Source of the DNA: Actinacidiphila acididurans
GTDB lineage: Bacteria; Actinomycetota; Actinomycetes; Streptomycetales; Streptomycetaceae
Direction: 5' to 3'
Assembly: GCF_016918855.1 (NCBI RefSeq)
Contig: NZ_JADKYB010000020.1
Coordinates: 62,001-126,000 of the forward strand
Length of the DNA: 64,000 nt
Part shown: positions 44,635 through 52,947 of the stretch, piece by piece
How the letters are laid out: every line of letters begins with the position of its first letter
Numbering within the stretch: position 1 is the stretch's first letter
Notes under the pieces: generated by a model
The model's database searches: none
The model's input: only the letters and a program-made list of their open reading frames with translations
Told to the model about the DNA's origin: nothing
Made by a program: the position numbers and the translations under genes

Positions 44635-45015
44635 GACGCCCCCTCCTCGTGAAGTCGGCGGCGGGTCTCACGGCTCGTACGCACTGCCGGTCCCGGGGCA
44701 GTGCGCGGAGAGGGCCGCCGGTGTCGGCAAACCGGCTGCGCTCCGCGGCTGCTCTGCCACGGCGCGTGCGTGACCGGCACCGTAGCGAGCGAGTACCGCT
44801 GAGCGGAAGGGGTCGTCCACAATCCGGGCGCTGCTTTTGACCCGTCTTTGCGGATCGTTGCACGAGCGCGGGCGCGGGCACCACCGTTTTAGACCGCCGC
44901 GGACCGCCGAATCCGCCGCTTCAGGCCGCCGGACCGCCGCCCGGGCCGCCGCCCCGACCGCCGCCCGGCCCACCACTGCGACCGCCGCCCGGGCCGCCGA
45001 AAGCCCCCCGGACGG
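44635..45015. other. Non-coding gap between helicase and IclR genes
   Basis: No gene in 381 bp. The part next to the helicase stop (44885-45005) is a run of ccgcc-rich triplet-like repeats; the part next to the IclR start carries a 9-bp-stem hairpin. Confidence 0.6.
44680..44705. promoter_or_regulatory. Inverted repeat in the IclR upstream region
   Basis: CGCACTGCC and GGCAGTGCG are a perfect 9-bp inverted pair with an 8-bp spacer, 46 bp before the regulator ATG. It may be an operator or an RNA hairpin. Confidence 0.45.
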
Positions 45016-46809
45016 TCAGCGCATCCGGGTCGCCCACTCCTGCACCTTCTTGATCCGTTCGGTGAGCTGTCCCGCAGTCGCCTCGGCGCTCGGCGGTCCG
45101 CCGCACACCCGGCGCAGTTCGTTGTGGATGACGCCGTGCGGCTTGCCGCTCTGGTGGTGGTAGGCGGCCACCAGGGTGTTCAACTGCTTCCGCAGCTCCA
45201 GCAATTGACGGTGCGTCACGATCGGGCGCCGGTCCGCCGGGAGCTCCAGCAGGTCCGCCTCCTCGTCCGGCTTGCGGCGGCTGTGCGCGATCTGCCGGGC
45301 CTGCCGCCGCTGGAGCAGGATCTGCACCTGGTCCGGCTCCAGCAGGCCGGGGATGCCGAGGTAGTCCTGCTCCTCCTCGCTGCCGGGGTGGGCCTGCATG
45401 CCGAATTCGGCGCCGTCGTAGAGCACCCGGTCGAAGACCGCGTCGGACTCCAGCGCCTCGAACTTGAGCTGGTCGTCCTCGGTGGCCTCGTCCTGCTCCC
45501 GTTCGGCCTCGGCGAGCAGCTTGTCCTCCTCGGCGAACAGGTCCTCCTCGCCCTGCTTCTTCGGCCGGTCCAGTACGTGGTCCCGCTCGACCTCCATCTG
45601 CGCGGCGAATTCGAGCAGGTTCGGAATGGTCGGGAGGAACACGGACGCGGTCTCGCCGCGCCGCCGGGACCGTACGAACCGGCCCACGGCCTGGGCGAAG
45701 AACAGCGGGGTGGAGATGGTGGTGGCGTACACGCCGACGGCCAGCCGGGGCACGTCCACGCCCTCGGAGACCATGCGCACCGCGACCATCCAGCGCTCGT
45801 CGGAGTCGCTGAACTCCTCGATGCGGCGGGAGGCCCCGGCGTCGTCGGAGAGCACCACGGTGGCCTTGTGCCCGGTCAGCTGCCGGATCAGCTTGGCGTA
45901 GGCGCGGGCGGAGTCCTGGTCGGAGGCGATCACCAGGCCGCCGGCGTCGGGGATGCCCTTGCGCACCTCGGTCAGCCGCTGATCGGCCGAGGTCAGCACG
46001 TTGGGGATCCACTCGCCGGTCGGCGCGAGCGCGGTGCGCCACGCCTGGCCGATGGCGTCCTTGGTCATCGGCTCGCCGAGCCGCGCGGAGATCTCGTCGC
46101 CGGCCTTGGTGCGCCAGCGCATGGTGCCGCTGTAGCTGAGGAAGATCACCGGCCGCACCACGTTGTCGGCGAGCGCGTTGCCGTAGCCGTAGGTGTAGTC
46201 GGCCGAGGAGCGGCGGATGCCGTCGGCGCCCTCCTCGTACACCACGAACGGGATCGGGTTGGTGTCCGACCGGAACGGCGTACCGGTGAGCGCCAGGCGC
46301 CGGGTGGCCGGCTCGAACGCCTCCAGGCACGCCTCGCCCCACGACTTGCTGTCGCCGGCGTGGTGGATCTCGTCCAGGATCACCAGGGTCTTGCGCTGCT
46401 CGCACCGGTTGCGGTGCAGCATCGGCCGCACCCCCACACCGGCGTACGTCACGGCCACGCCGTCGTACTCCCGCCCCACCGGGCCCGCGCTGTAGTCCGG
46501 GTCGAGCTTGATGCCTATCCGCGCCGCCGCGTCCGCCCACTGCGTCTTCAGGTGCTCGGTGGGCGCGACCACGGTGATCTGCTGCACCAAATGGTTGTGC
46601 AGCAGATACGAGGCCAGGGTCAGCGCGAACGTCGTCTTCCCGGCGCCCGGCGTGGCCACCGCCAGGAAGTCCCGCGGTTGCTTGGCCACGTACGCGTCGA
46701 TGGCCCCCTGCTGCCAGGCCCGCAGCCGGTTCGCCGTTCCCCAGGGGGCCCGGCCGGGAAACGCGGGCGACAGATGGTGGTGCGAGGAGGAGGAAGAGGT
46801 GGTAGTCAC
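45016..46809 (-). CDS. DEAD/DEAH-box helicase (XPB/SSL2-like)
   Basis: 597 residues from the GTG at 46809 (GGAG just before; GTG 46842 is also open). After a Ser/His-rich start come Walker A TPGAGKTTFAL (about 53-63), motif II ILDEIHHAG, motif III LTGTPFRSD, then the second RecA domain with GGLVIASDQDSARAYAKLI, SEGVDVPRLAVGV and QAVGRFVRSRRRG (motif VI). A C-terminal region of about 200 residues is acidic and helical (EAEREQDEATEDDQLKFEAL). Superfamily 2 ATP-dependent helicase; probable role in DNA repair, not proven. Confidence 0.92.
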   Translation of the reverse strand: MTTTSSSSSHHHLSPAFPGRAPWGTANRLRAWQQGAIDAYVAKQPRDFLAVATPGAGKTTFALTLASYLLHNHLVQQITVVAPTEHLKTQWADAAARIGIKLDPDYSAGPVGREYDGVAVTYAGVGVRPMLHRNRCEQRKTLVILDEIHHAGDSKSWGEACLEAFEPATRRLALTGTPFRSDTNPIPFVVYEEGADGIRRSSADYTYGYGNALADNVVRPVIFLSYSGTMRWRTKAGDEISARLGEPMTKDAIGQAWRTALAPTGEWIPNVLTSADQRLTEVRKGIPDAGGLVIASDQDSARAYAKLIRQLTGHKATVVLSDDAGASRRIEEFSDSDERWMVAVRMVSEGVDVPRLAVGVYATTISTPLFFAQAVGRFVRSRRRGETASVFLPTIPNLLEFAAQMEVERDHVLDRPKKQGEEDLFAEEDKLLAEAEREQDEATEDDQLKFEALESDAVFDRVLYDGAEFGMQAHPGSEEEQDYLGIPGLLEPDQVQILLQRRQARQIAHSRRKPDEEADLLELPADRRPIVTHRQLLELRKQLNTLVAAYHHQSGKPHGVIHNELRRVCGGPPSAEATAGQLTERIKKVQEWATRMR

Positions 46810-46975
46810 GGTCTCCGGTACGGGGTCGGGGCCAGGGCGCACGCGAGCGCGACAGTGGCCGCGCCTCGTACGAAAACCGCCTCAGCGTACCGGGCGCCGG
46901 CCACGGTGACCCGACCCCGCGCCCGGGGCGGGCGGGGGTGCGAGCTTTGTCACACGACCGCGCGGACGGCTCGGG

Positions 46976-47347
46976 TCAGCCCGCGAAACGGGGCAGCGCC
47001 TCGGCGATCTGCGGGACGTCCAACTGTCCCTGGCAGACCGCGAGCACGAATTTCTCGGCTTCGTCCACGTCGAAGTCCGCCCGGAGCCGGTGGCCGTTGA
47101 TCTGGAGGAACACCCACGTCGCATACCACGCAAGGCGCTTGTTACCGTCCACCATGGCGTGGTTGCGGGCGAGCGACTCCATGAGGGCCGCTGCCTTCTG
47201 CCACAGGTCGGGGTAGGCGTCCTGGCCGAACACGCTCGCCTGGGGGCGCGCAAGGGCGGACTCCAGCAGCCCATAGTCGCGTACTTCATCGGCCCCGAGC
47301 CGCTGAGCCAGGTTGAGCAACTCGGGCAGTACCAGGAAATGCGTCAT
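46976..47347 (-). CDS. Doc/Fic-family toxin
   Basis: 123 residues. The Fic core reads ARNHAMVDGNKRLAWYATWV, with His63, the acidic residue, Gly-Asn-Lys-Arg and a following helix, as in death-on-curing toxins that phosphorylate EF-Tu. The N-terminus (LLNLAQRLGADEVRDYGLLE) and ALARPQASVFGQDAYPDLWQ are Doc family sequence. The ATG overlaps the antitoxin stop (ATGA). Its presence as a chromosomal toxin-antitoxin pair suggests an accessory insertion next to the MFS gene. Confidence 0.9.
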   Translation of the reverse strand: MTHFLVLPELLNLAQRLGADEVRDYGLLESALARPQASVFGQDAYPDLWQKAAALMESLARNHAMVDGNKRLAWYATWVFLQINGHRLRADFDVDEAEKFVLAVCQGQLDVPQIAEALPRFAG

Positions 47348-47541
47348 GCAAGCCTGCGGTTCAGCTCGCCGCTGACCTTGAGCACGTGAGCCGCGGCGTC
47401 CTCGAACAGACGCGACCGCTCGCTTATGGCGCGCACCACCGCATCGTGGGCGACCACCTGCATGCTCGTCCCCTCGGCCTCGGCACGCTGACGCAGAGCC
47501 TCGAGCTCTTCCTCGGTGAACCGCACATTCAATCCGGGCAT
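47344..47541 (-). CDS. Antitoxin with ribbon-helix-helix fold (CopG/Arc type)
   Basis: 65 residues. MPGLNVRFTEEELEALRQRA followed by EGTSMQVVAHDAVVRAISER is the strand-helix-helix of a small RHH DNA-binding protein; the C-terminal part (AHVLKVSGELNRRLA) would contact the toxin. TACCAT six bases before ATG 47541 gives a leaderless start, and a 16-bp palindrome overlaps that promoter, consistent with autoregulation. Confidence 0.87.
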   Translation of the reverse strand: MPGLNVRFTEEELEALRQRAEAEGTSMQVVAHDAVVRAISERSRLFEDAAAHVLKVSGELNRRLA

Positions 47542-47549
47542 GAATCCAT

Positions 47550-47565
47550 GGTACCAGCTGGTACC
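47550..47565. promoter_or_regulatory. Operator palindrome of the toxin-antitoxin operon
   Basis: GGTACCAGCTGGTACC is a perfect 16-bp palindrome ending 8 bp before the antitoxin ATG. Its proximal arm holds part of the -10 box (TACCAT, 47548-47553), so bound antitoxin would shut the promoter. It is squeezed into the 26 bp between the MFS stop and the antitoxin start. Confidence 0.75.
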
Positions 47566-47567
47566 GC

Positions 47568-49085
47568 CTAGTGTGACGCCTCCGACCCGACCCGCAGCCT
47601 CGCCGCGATGGCCACGCCCGACAGGGCGATCGCCGCGGCCGGGAGGAAGACCGCGGCGAAGGCGGCGGGGTGGGCGGTGGACAGGGCCGGGTGAGTGGGG
47701 TCGGGGGCGGTGGAGCCGCCGCCGAGGGCGGTGAAGACGGTGCCGGCCCCTGCGGTGAGCAGGATCGTGGACAGGGCGTCGCTGACCTGGAGGGCGGCGG
47801 AGTTGGCGCCGGCGTCCTGGGCCGGGGAGAGCTGGAGCAGCAGCACACCGATCGAGGAGATGGCCAGCCCCATGCCGAAGCCGCCGACGCACCAGGCCAG
47901 GGCCACGATCCAGGGCGGCACCGCGTGGTCCAGGGCGAGCGGCACCACGGCGACGGCGGTCGCGGACAGCAGCATGCCGAGCTGGACCAGCCGTTCCCGC
48001 ACGGCCGCGAGCGCCGGGCGGGCCTGCACCCAGGAGCCCAGCGCCCAGGTGACGCCCCCGCCGGCCAGCGACAGCCCGGCCAGGGTCGCCGACAGCCCGC
48101 GCTGGGTGACCAGCATCAGCGGGACGAAGCTCTCCGCGGCGATGAACGTGCCGGCGCACACCCCGCGCATCAGCACGACCGTGGGCATCCCCCGAGCCGC
48201 CCGGAAGGTCCCGCGCGGCAGCAGCCGTATCGCGGCAGGCACGAGCAGCGCGGCCCCGGCCACGGCCGGCAACGCCGACAGCGGGCGCAGGTCCTGCCCG
48301 GCGTACTGCAGCAGGACGGCTCCGACAGCGACGGCCGCGGCCAGCCGGACACGGCCGGTGGGGTTACGGATTCCGGTACGCGTACGGGCTCCGGGTCCGG
48401 TTCCTGGTCCGACCCCGGGTCCGGCCCCGGGTGCGCCGGAGTCGGCGGCCGGAGTGCCGCCGCCGGTACGCCGCAGGGTGGGCAGCATCACCGCGAGCGG
48501 GAGCGCCACCAGCACCGGGATGGCCAGGAACACCCATCGCCAGCCGAGCTGTTCGGTGATCGTGCCGGACACCAGCGGGCCCACGATGGAGGGGACCACC
48601 CAGGAGGCGGCGAAGGCGGCCATCACCGCGGGCCGCAGCCGTTCCGGAAAGGCGCGCCCCACCACCACGTACAGCGCCACGATCACCAGCCCGCCGCCCA
48701 GCCCCTGCACGGCGCGCCCCAGCAGGAACGGCCACATGGACCGGGCCGTCCCGCTGATCACCAGCCCGGCGGCGAACCCGGCTATGCCCGCGGAGAGCGG
48801 CTGCAGCGGGCCGCGCCGGTCGCACCACTGACCGCTGGCCACCATGGCCGGCAACGACGTGGTGAAGTACCCGGAGAACGCGAACGCGTACAGCCCCAGG
48901 CCGTGCAGCTCGCGCGCGGCGATCGGCATCGCGGTGCCCACGGCGGTCGCCTCGAACGCGATCATCAGCACCACGGACACGATGCCGAGCGTCAACGCAC
49001 GGTAGCTCCGCCCGAGCACCCCCTCCTCGAGCTCCTCGACCTCCGCGGGAATCCCCTGGTCACGCCGTACCCGTGCAACAGCCAC
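47568..49085 (-). CDS. MFS transporter (drug:H+ antiporter-like)
   Basis: 505 residues with about fourteen hydrophobic helices, like the DHA2/EmrB group. Conserved loops: GQWCDRRGPLQPLSAG (motif A), GRAVQGLGGGLVIVALYVVV (motif B/C region), and a Gly/Pro-rich central cytoplasmic loop (GAGPGVGPGTGPGARTRTG). Predicted exporter; substrate unknown. GTG 49085 is leaderless, TACGCT being 6 nt upstream. The toxin-antitoxin pair follows directly. Confidence 0.88.
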   Translation of the reverse strand: MAVARVRRDQGIPAEVEELEEGVLGRSYRALTLGIVSVVLMIAFEATAVGTAMPIAARELHGLGLYAFAFSGYFTTSLPAMVASGQWCDRRGPLQPLSAGIAGFAAGLVISGTARSMWPFLLGRAVQGLGGGLVIVALYVVVGRAFPERLRPAVMAAFAASWVVPSIVGPLVSGTITEQLGWRWVFLAIPVLVALPLAVMLPTLRRTGGGTPAADSGAPGAGPGVGPGTGPGARTRTGIRNPTGRVRLAAAVAVGAVLLQYAGQDLRPLSALPAVAGAALLVPAAIRLLPRGTFRAARGMPTVVLMRGVCAGTFIAAESFVPLMLVTQRGLSATLAGLSLAGGGVTWALGSWVQARPALAAVRERLVQLGMLLSATAVAVVPLALDHAVPPWIVALAWCVGGFGMGLAISSIGVLLLQLSPAQDAGANSAALQVSDALSTILLTAGAGTVFTALGGGSTAPDPTHPALSTAHPAAFAAVFLPAAAIALSGVAIAARLRVGSEASH

Positions 49086-49288
49086 CCGCTTAGCGTAAGG
49101 GGCAAACCGCCACTACGCCCCTGCCGTGCGCCCGATCCCTCCTCCGCCTCCGGTCCCGGTCCCTCCGACCGATCCCACCCCTCCACCCGCCCGTTCGTGA
49201 ACGCCGTATGGCAGTCCCATTGCACGGCCCCCCGAACCATTGACCCCCACCCCCGCCACCCGCCATCGTCGAATCACACGCACACCAC

Positions 49289-49363
49289 GGCCGTGTGCCC
49301 GAGTGGTTGAGGGACTCGCCTGCAAAGCGAGTTACGCCGGTTCGATTCCGGTCACGGCCTCCA
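49289..49363 (+). tRNA. tRNA-Cys (anticodon GCA)
   Basis: Acceptor GGCCGTG/CACGGCC, anticodon stem CTCGC/GCGAG with loop CTGCAAA (anticodon GCA), T-arm GCCGGTTCGATTCCGGT. Discriminator T and an encoded CCA (49361-49363). Unusually, its 3' portion is repeated downstream. Confidence 0.95.
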
Positions 49364-49463
49364 AGCTTCACGTCCACGTCCGGACTCGCCTGCACTGTGC
49401 TTGTTCAGCGGGCTCCGCCCGCGGAGAGTCACACCGGTTCGATTCCGGTCACGGCCTCCAAGC
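49337..49463 (+). repeat. Duplicated 3' end of tRNA-Cys (two 30-bp copies)
   Basis: The 30 bases at 49337-49366 (T-arm, acceptor, CCA and AGC) recur exactly at 49434-49463, 97 bp downstream. Between them, CGGACTCGCCTGCA (49381) also copies part of the anticodon arm. The result is a broken partial tRNA, as left by integrative elements that use a tRNA 3' end as att site, or by unequal recombination. Confidence 0.85.
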
Positions 49464-49755
49464 ACCACATTCACGTCGAGACTCGCCTGCGCTGCGTGCC
49501 GCCCGGACTCGCCTGCGCTGCGTGCCGTTGCGGGCTCTCGCGTATCGGGTCGGGGCAGTCGTCCATTACGAGGTCCTTGCAGAAGGTCGATGCGGGCCCC
49601 GTGATCAACGGAATTCTGCAATGCTCTCAGTCCGGCAACCCCCGGCCAGGGGCCGTCGACCGGTCCGCGGCCCGGGAAGCACTGCGGAACGGACGGACGG
49701 CGCCGCGCGCGGGCGGGGAGGACGAACGGGGACGCGCGGGGAAGGAGGGACGCCG
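49364..49755. other. Non-coding interval after tRNA-Cys
   Basis: No gene in about 390 bp. It holds tRNA-derived repeats (to 49527), and an 8-bp inverted pair TTGCAGAA/TTCTGCAA at 49577 and 49614. Confidence 0.6.
49481..49527 (+). repeat. 21-bp repeat derived from tRNA-Cys anticodon arm
   Basis: actcgcctgcgctgcgtgcc plus g occurs at 49481 and 49507 (26-bp period). The first ten bases equal the tRNA-Cys anticodon stem region, making these the third and fourth copies of that word after the tRNA itself. Confidence 0.8.
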
Positions 49756-50304
49756 ATGGACGAGGCGTCGCTCGAACGGGCCGTCGTGGTCATCACCGGG
49801 GTCATGGCCTCGGGCAAGTCCACGGTGGCGCAATTGCTGGCCGAACGGCTGCCACGGGCGGTGCACGTGCGTGGTGACGTGTTCCGGCGGATGGTGGTCT
49901 CCGGGCAGCGGGAGAGGGTGCCCGGCGGGGACGAGGAGGCCGCGGAGCAGTTGCGGTTGCGGTACCGGGCCACTGCGGCCACCGCAGATCTGTACGCCGC
50001 CGCCGGCTGGACCGCGATCGTGCAGGACGTGGTACTCGGCGAGCATCTCGAGCCGTATCTCGCGGCGATCGGTACCAGGCCGCTCTATCTCGTGGTGCTC
50101 GCGCCCAGCGCGGACGCGGTGGCCCGGCGGGAGGCCGGGCGGGCGAAGAGCGGTTACGGGTCCTGGACCGTGGGCGGGCTCGATCATGTGCTGCGGGACC
50201 GGACGCCCAGGCTCGGGTTGTGGGTGGACAGTTCGGACCAGTCGCCGGAAGAAACGGTCGACGCGGTGATGGGTGGGCTCGCGGAGGCCCTGGTCGCGGG
50301 TTAG
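49756..50304 (+). CDS. P-loop ATPase / small-molecule phosphotransferase-like protein
   Basis: 182 residues. Walker A GVMASGKSTVA at the N-terminus, then RAVHVRGDVFRRMVVSG and the lid-like LVVLAPSADAVARREAGRAK; the end ETVDAVMGGLAEAL is typical of the AAA_33/chloramphenicol-phosphotransferase-like kinases. The substrate could be a nucleotide, aminoglycoside-like molecule or other small hydroxyl compound; not resolved. ATG 49756 follows GGAGGG by 6-7 nt. Isolated gene between the tRNA-Cys region and repeats. Confidence 0.82.
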   Translation: MDEASLERAVVVITGVMASGKSTVAQLLAERLPRAVHVRGDVFRRMVVSGQRERVPGGDEEAAEQLRLRYRATAATADLYAAAGWTAIVQDVVLGEHLEPYLAAIGTRPLYLVVLAPSADAVARREAGRAKSGYGSWTVGGLDHVLRDRTPRLGLWVDSSDQSPEETVDAVMGGLAEALVAG

Positions 50305-50380
50305 GGCGCGCTCCCCCGGGCCTCGCCCTTAGCGGCAACCAGCTCGGGGAGTTCTGTGCGATGCCGGGTGTCCGTGCATT

Positions 50381-50410
50381 GTGGCTTGTCGCGCAGTTCC
50401 CCGCGCCCCT
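50381..50410 (+). repeat. Interspersed repeat, type I copy
   Basis: gtggcttgtc followed by gcgcagttccccgcgcccct, same orientation as the copy at 6501. Confidence 0.85.
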
Positions 50411-50489
50411 GAAGTTGCCGTGCTCCCGCACGGGCGTCCGTCTCCGGGCTCGGCCTTTGTGCGGCCCGCCTCGTCGGTCCGGGTGCGCC

Positions 50490-50546
50490 GTGGCTGGTCG
50501 CGCTCACGCGGCGCCAGCCGCACATCGAAAACAGCCCCGCGCCCCT
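50490..50546 (+). repeat. Interspersed repeat, type II copy
   Basis: gtggctggtcgcgctcacgc, then ggcgccagccgcac, a variable centre (atcgaaa) and acagccccgcgcccct. It begins and ends like type I but carries about 27 extra bases including the GC palindrome ggcgcc. Confidence 0.8.
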
Positions 50547-50613
50547 TGAAAGCCCAGCCCATCCGCAAGGGTCCCGGCGCCCCTCAAAGCCCAGCCCATC
50601 CGCAAGGGTCCCC
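50540..50613 (+). repeat. Two direct 37-bp repeats
   Basis: The words aaagcccagcccatccgcaa and gggtcccc recur with a 37-bp period (first aaagccc at 50549, second at 50586); the first overlaps the end of the type II repeat. Confidence 0.85.
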
Positions 50614-50637
50614 CACCCCGCGGAAAGAGCCCCACCC

Positions 50638-52947
50638 TCAGGGGTTCGCCGGGGGCTTGACGATCGCCGCCTGGGGGCGGATGGGGAGGCGGTTGACGGG
50701 GCGGCCGGTGGCGGCGCGGACCGCGGCGGCGACGGCGGCGGGGGAGGTGACGACGGGGACCGCGGAGACGGGCTTCGCGCCGAAGGGGGCGAGGACGTCG
50801 CGTTCTTCGACGAGGCGGACGATGCGGACATCGGGGGCGTCGAGGGCGGTGGGGAGCGGGTAGCCGGTGAAGGAGGGGCGTTTGACGATGCCGCGGGGGG
50901 CGCGCAGGTCTTCCATGAGGGCCAGGCCGACGCCCTGGGTGACGCCGGCCTCGATGCGGGCGGCGAGCTGGCGGGGGTTGAGGACGCGGCCGACGTCCTG
51001 GGCGACGGCGAGTTCGACCACGCGGACCGCGCCGAGCTCGATGTCGACGTCGACCACCGCGCGGATCGCGCAGAACGCGAGGCCCACGAAGGCGTCGCCC
51101 TGGCCGACCTCGTCGAGCCGGTCGGTGGGGTGCGGGCGGCACTGCGCGGTGGCCCACAGCTCCTTGCCGTCCAGCGTCTCGGCGACGGTCGTGGACAGCA
51201 CCCCGTCGTACGAGGTGATCTTGCCGTCGGCGATGGTGAGCAGCTCCACCGACATGCCGAACTGGGCGGCCAGCGGCTGGAGAAGCTGGGTGCGCACCAT
51301 CTTCGCGGCGCGTTCGACCGCACCGGCCGACACCCAGGTGTGGCGGCCGCGGGCGGCGGGGCCGGCGGGCGGCTGATCGGTGTCGGAGCCGAGCACGCGG
51401 ACGTCCTCGACGCCCAGCACTTCCTGGACGACCTGCCGGGCCAGGGTGGAGAAGCCCTGGCCGGTCTCGACGGCGGCGCAGATGACGGTGGCGCGCCCGT
51501 CGTGGACGCGTACGGTCGCGGTGGACACCTCGTCGGTGCCCTCGGCGCCGAGCACGTGGACCATGCCGAGCGCGTAGCCGACGCCGCGCCGGACCGCGCC
51601 GGGCTCGCCGGCCCCCGCGGTGCCGCCGGGCAGCAGCCACTGCGACTCGTCCTCGCCGTCGGGCAGCGGCGGCAGGTCGGCGTCGCGGACCGCCGCGAGC
51701 AGTTCGCCGACCGGGGCCGGGCAGGTCACGGTCTGGCCGGTGGGCAGCAGGTCGCCGGTCGCCAGCACGTTGCGCATCCTCAACTCGGCCGGGTCCAGGC
51801 CGAGTTTGGCGGCGAGCTTGTCCATCTGGCCCTCGTAGGCGGCGCACACCTGGAGCGCGCCCTCGCCGCGTACGTGGCCGGAGGGCGGGTTGTTGGTGCG
51901 GACCGCCCAGCCCTCGACGAAGACGTGCGGGACGACGTAGGGGCCGGCGGCGAAGGCGACCGCGGCGGCCAGCGCGTCGGAGGAGGTGTCGGCATAGGCG
52001 CCGGCGTCGAGCAGGATCTGCGCCTCGACCTTGAGCAGGCGGCCGTCGGCGTCCGCGTGGTGGCGGTAGCGCAGCAGGGTGGGGTGGCGGTGGGCGTGGC
52101 CGAGGAAGGACTCCTCGCGGGTGGCGACGAACTTCACCGGGCAGCCGGTCTTCAGCGCCAAGAGGCCGAGCGGGAGTTGGACGCCGGGGTCCTCGCGGTC
52201 GCCCATGGCGCCGGGCACGCCGGTGACGACGACCTTGACGCGGTCGGCCTCCAGGCCGAAGCAAGCGGCGGCCAGGTCGCGGTCGGCGTGCGGGTCGGTG
52301 GAGGCGACGTAGAGTTCCACGCCGCCGTCCGGGCGGGGCACGGCCAGGCCCGCTTCGGCGCCGATGGGGGCGGGGTCCTGGCGGCCGACCCGGTACAGGC
52401 CCTCCACCACGACCTCGCCGATCGCCTCGGGGTCGCCGAACCGCAGCGGGATGTGCCGGATCAGGTTGCCGTCGGGGTGCAGCGGTTCGGCGGCGAACGC
52501 CTTCTCCGGGTCGGTGACCGGTTCCAGCACCTCGTACTCGACCAGGATCGCGGCGGCGGCCAGCCGCGCGGTGTCCGGGTGGTCGGCGGCGACGGCGGCG
52601 ATCGGCTCGCCGTGGTGGCGCACCATGTCCTTGGCGAAGACCGGCCGGTCGGCGACCCGCCGGCCGTGCATGGGCTCGCCGGGTACGTCCTCGTGGGTGA
52701 CCACGGCCCGCACCCCGGGCATGGCCAGCGCCTCGGCGGTGTCGATCCGTACGATCCGCGCGTGCGGGTGCGGGGAGCGCAGCACCGCGGCCCACAGCAG
52801 GCCCTCGGCCCACAGGTCGGCGGCATAGGGGTACGTGCCCTGCGCCTTGGGCAGCGCGTCGGCGGACGGCACGGACGCCCCGATCCCGTGCGGCGGCGCC
52901 CCTTCGGCCAGCCCACCGGCCACGGGCGTCCCCTCGATCACGCTCAT
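50638..52947 (-). CDS. Xanthine dehydrogenase-family molybdopterin subunit
   Basis: 769 residues of the large molybdenum-binding subunit of the XDH/CO-dehydrogenase superfamily. Family segments: YAADLWAEGLLWAAVLRSPH, VVTHEDVPGEPMHGRRVADR, DREDPGVQLPLGLLALKTGC, VRTNNPPSGHVRGEGALQVC, AAVETGQGFSTLARQVVQEV and EAGVTQGVGLALMEDLRAPR. The usual catalytic GVGE motif near the C-terminus is replaced by PVSA (AKPVSAVPV), so the base Glu is Ala729. Activity may be altered or lost. ATG overlaps the stop of the small ORF upstream, with GGAGG inside that ORF. Confidence 0.9.
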   Translation of the reverse strand: MSVIEGTPVAGGLAEGAPPHGIGASVPSADALPKAQGTYPYAADLWAEGLLWAAVLRSPHPHARIVRIDTAEALAMPGVRAVVTHEDVPGEPMHGRRVADRPVFAKDMVRHHGEPIAAVAADHPDTARLAAAAILVEYEVLEPVTDPEKAFAAEPLHPDGNLIRHIPLRFGDPEAIGEVVVEGLYRVGRQDPAPIGAEAGLAVPRPDGGVELYVASTDPHADRDLAAACFGLEADRVKVVVTGVPGAMGDREDPGVQLPLGLLALKTGCPVKFVATREESFLGHAHRHPTLLRYRHHADADGRLLKVEAQILLDAGAYADTSSDALAAAVAFAAGPYVVPHVFVEGWAVRTNNPPSGHVRGEGALQVCAAYEGQMDKLAAKLGLDPAELRMRNVLATGDLLPTGQTVTCPAPVGELLAAVRDADLPPLPDGEDESQWLLPGGTAGAGEPGAVRRGVGYALGMVHVLGAEGTDEVSTATVRVHDGRATVICAAVETGQGFSTLARQVVQEVLGVEDVRVLGSDTDQPPAGPAARGRHTWVSAGAVERAAKMVRTQLLQPLAAQFGMSVELLTIADGKITSYDGVLSTTVAETLDGKELWATAQCRPHPTDRLDEVGQGDAFVGLAFCAIRAVVDVDIELGAVRVVELAVAQDVGRVLNPRQLAARIEAGVTQGVGLALMEDLRAPRGIVKRPSFTGYPLPTALDAPDVRIVRLVEERDVLAPFGAKPVSAVPVVTSPAAVAAAVRAATGRPVNRLPIRPQAAIVKPPANP

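Larger units (their letters stand above)
50305..50637. other. Non-coding gap between convergent kinase-like and XDH-type genes
   Basis: No gene. The 333 bp are almost filled by interspersed repeats (type I at 50381, type II at 50490) and by a 37-bp direct duplication. Confidence 0.6.

Noticed and set aside
44921-46540. A 539-codon frame inside the helicase gene
   Set aside because: It is the shifted shadow of the helicase, with alternating Arg/Gly/Ala and no motif.
49370-49463. A second complete tRNA after tRNA-Cys
   Set aside because: T-arm and acceptor 3' side are present but the 5' acceptor and D-arm are missing, so it is a partial copy.
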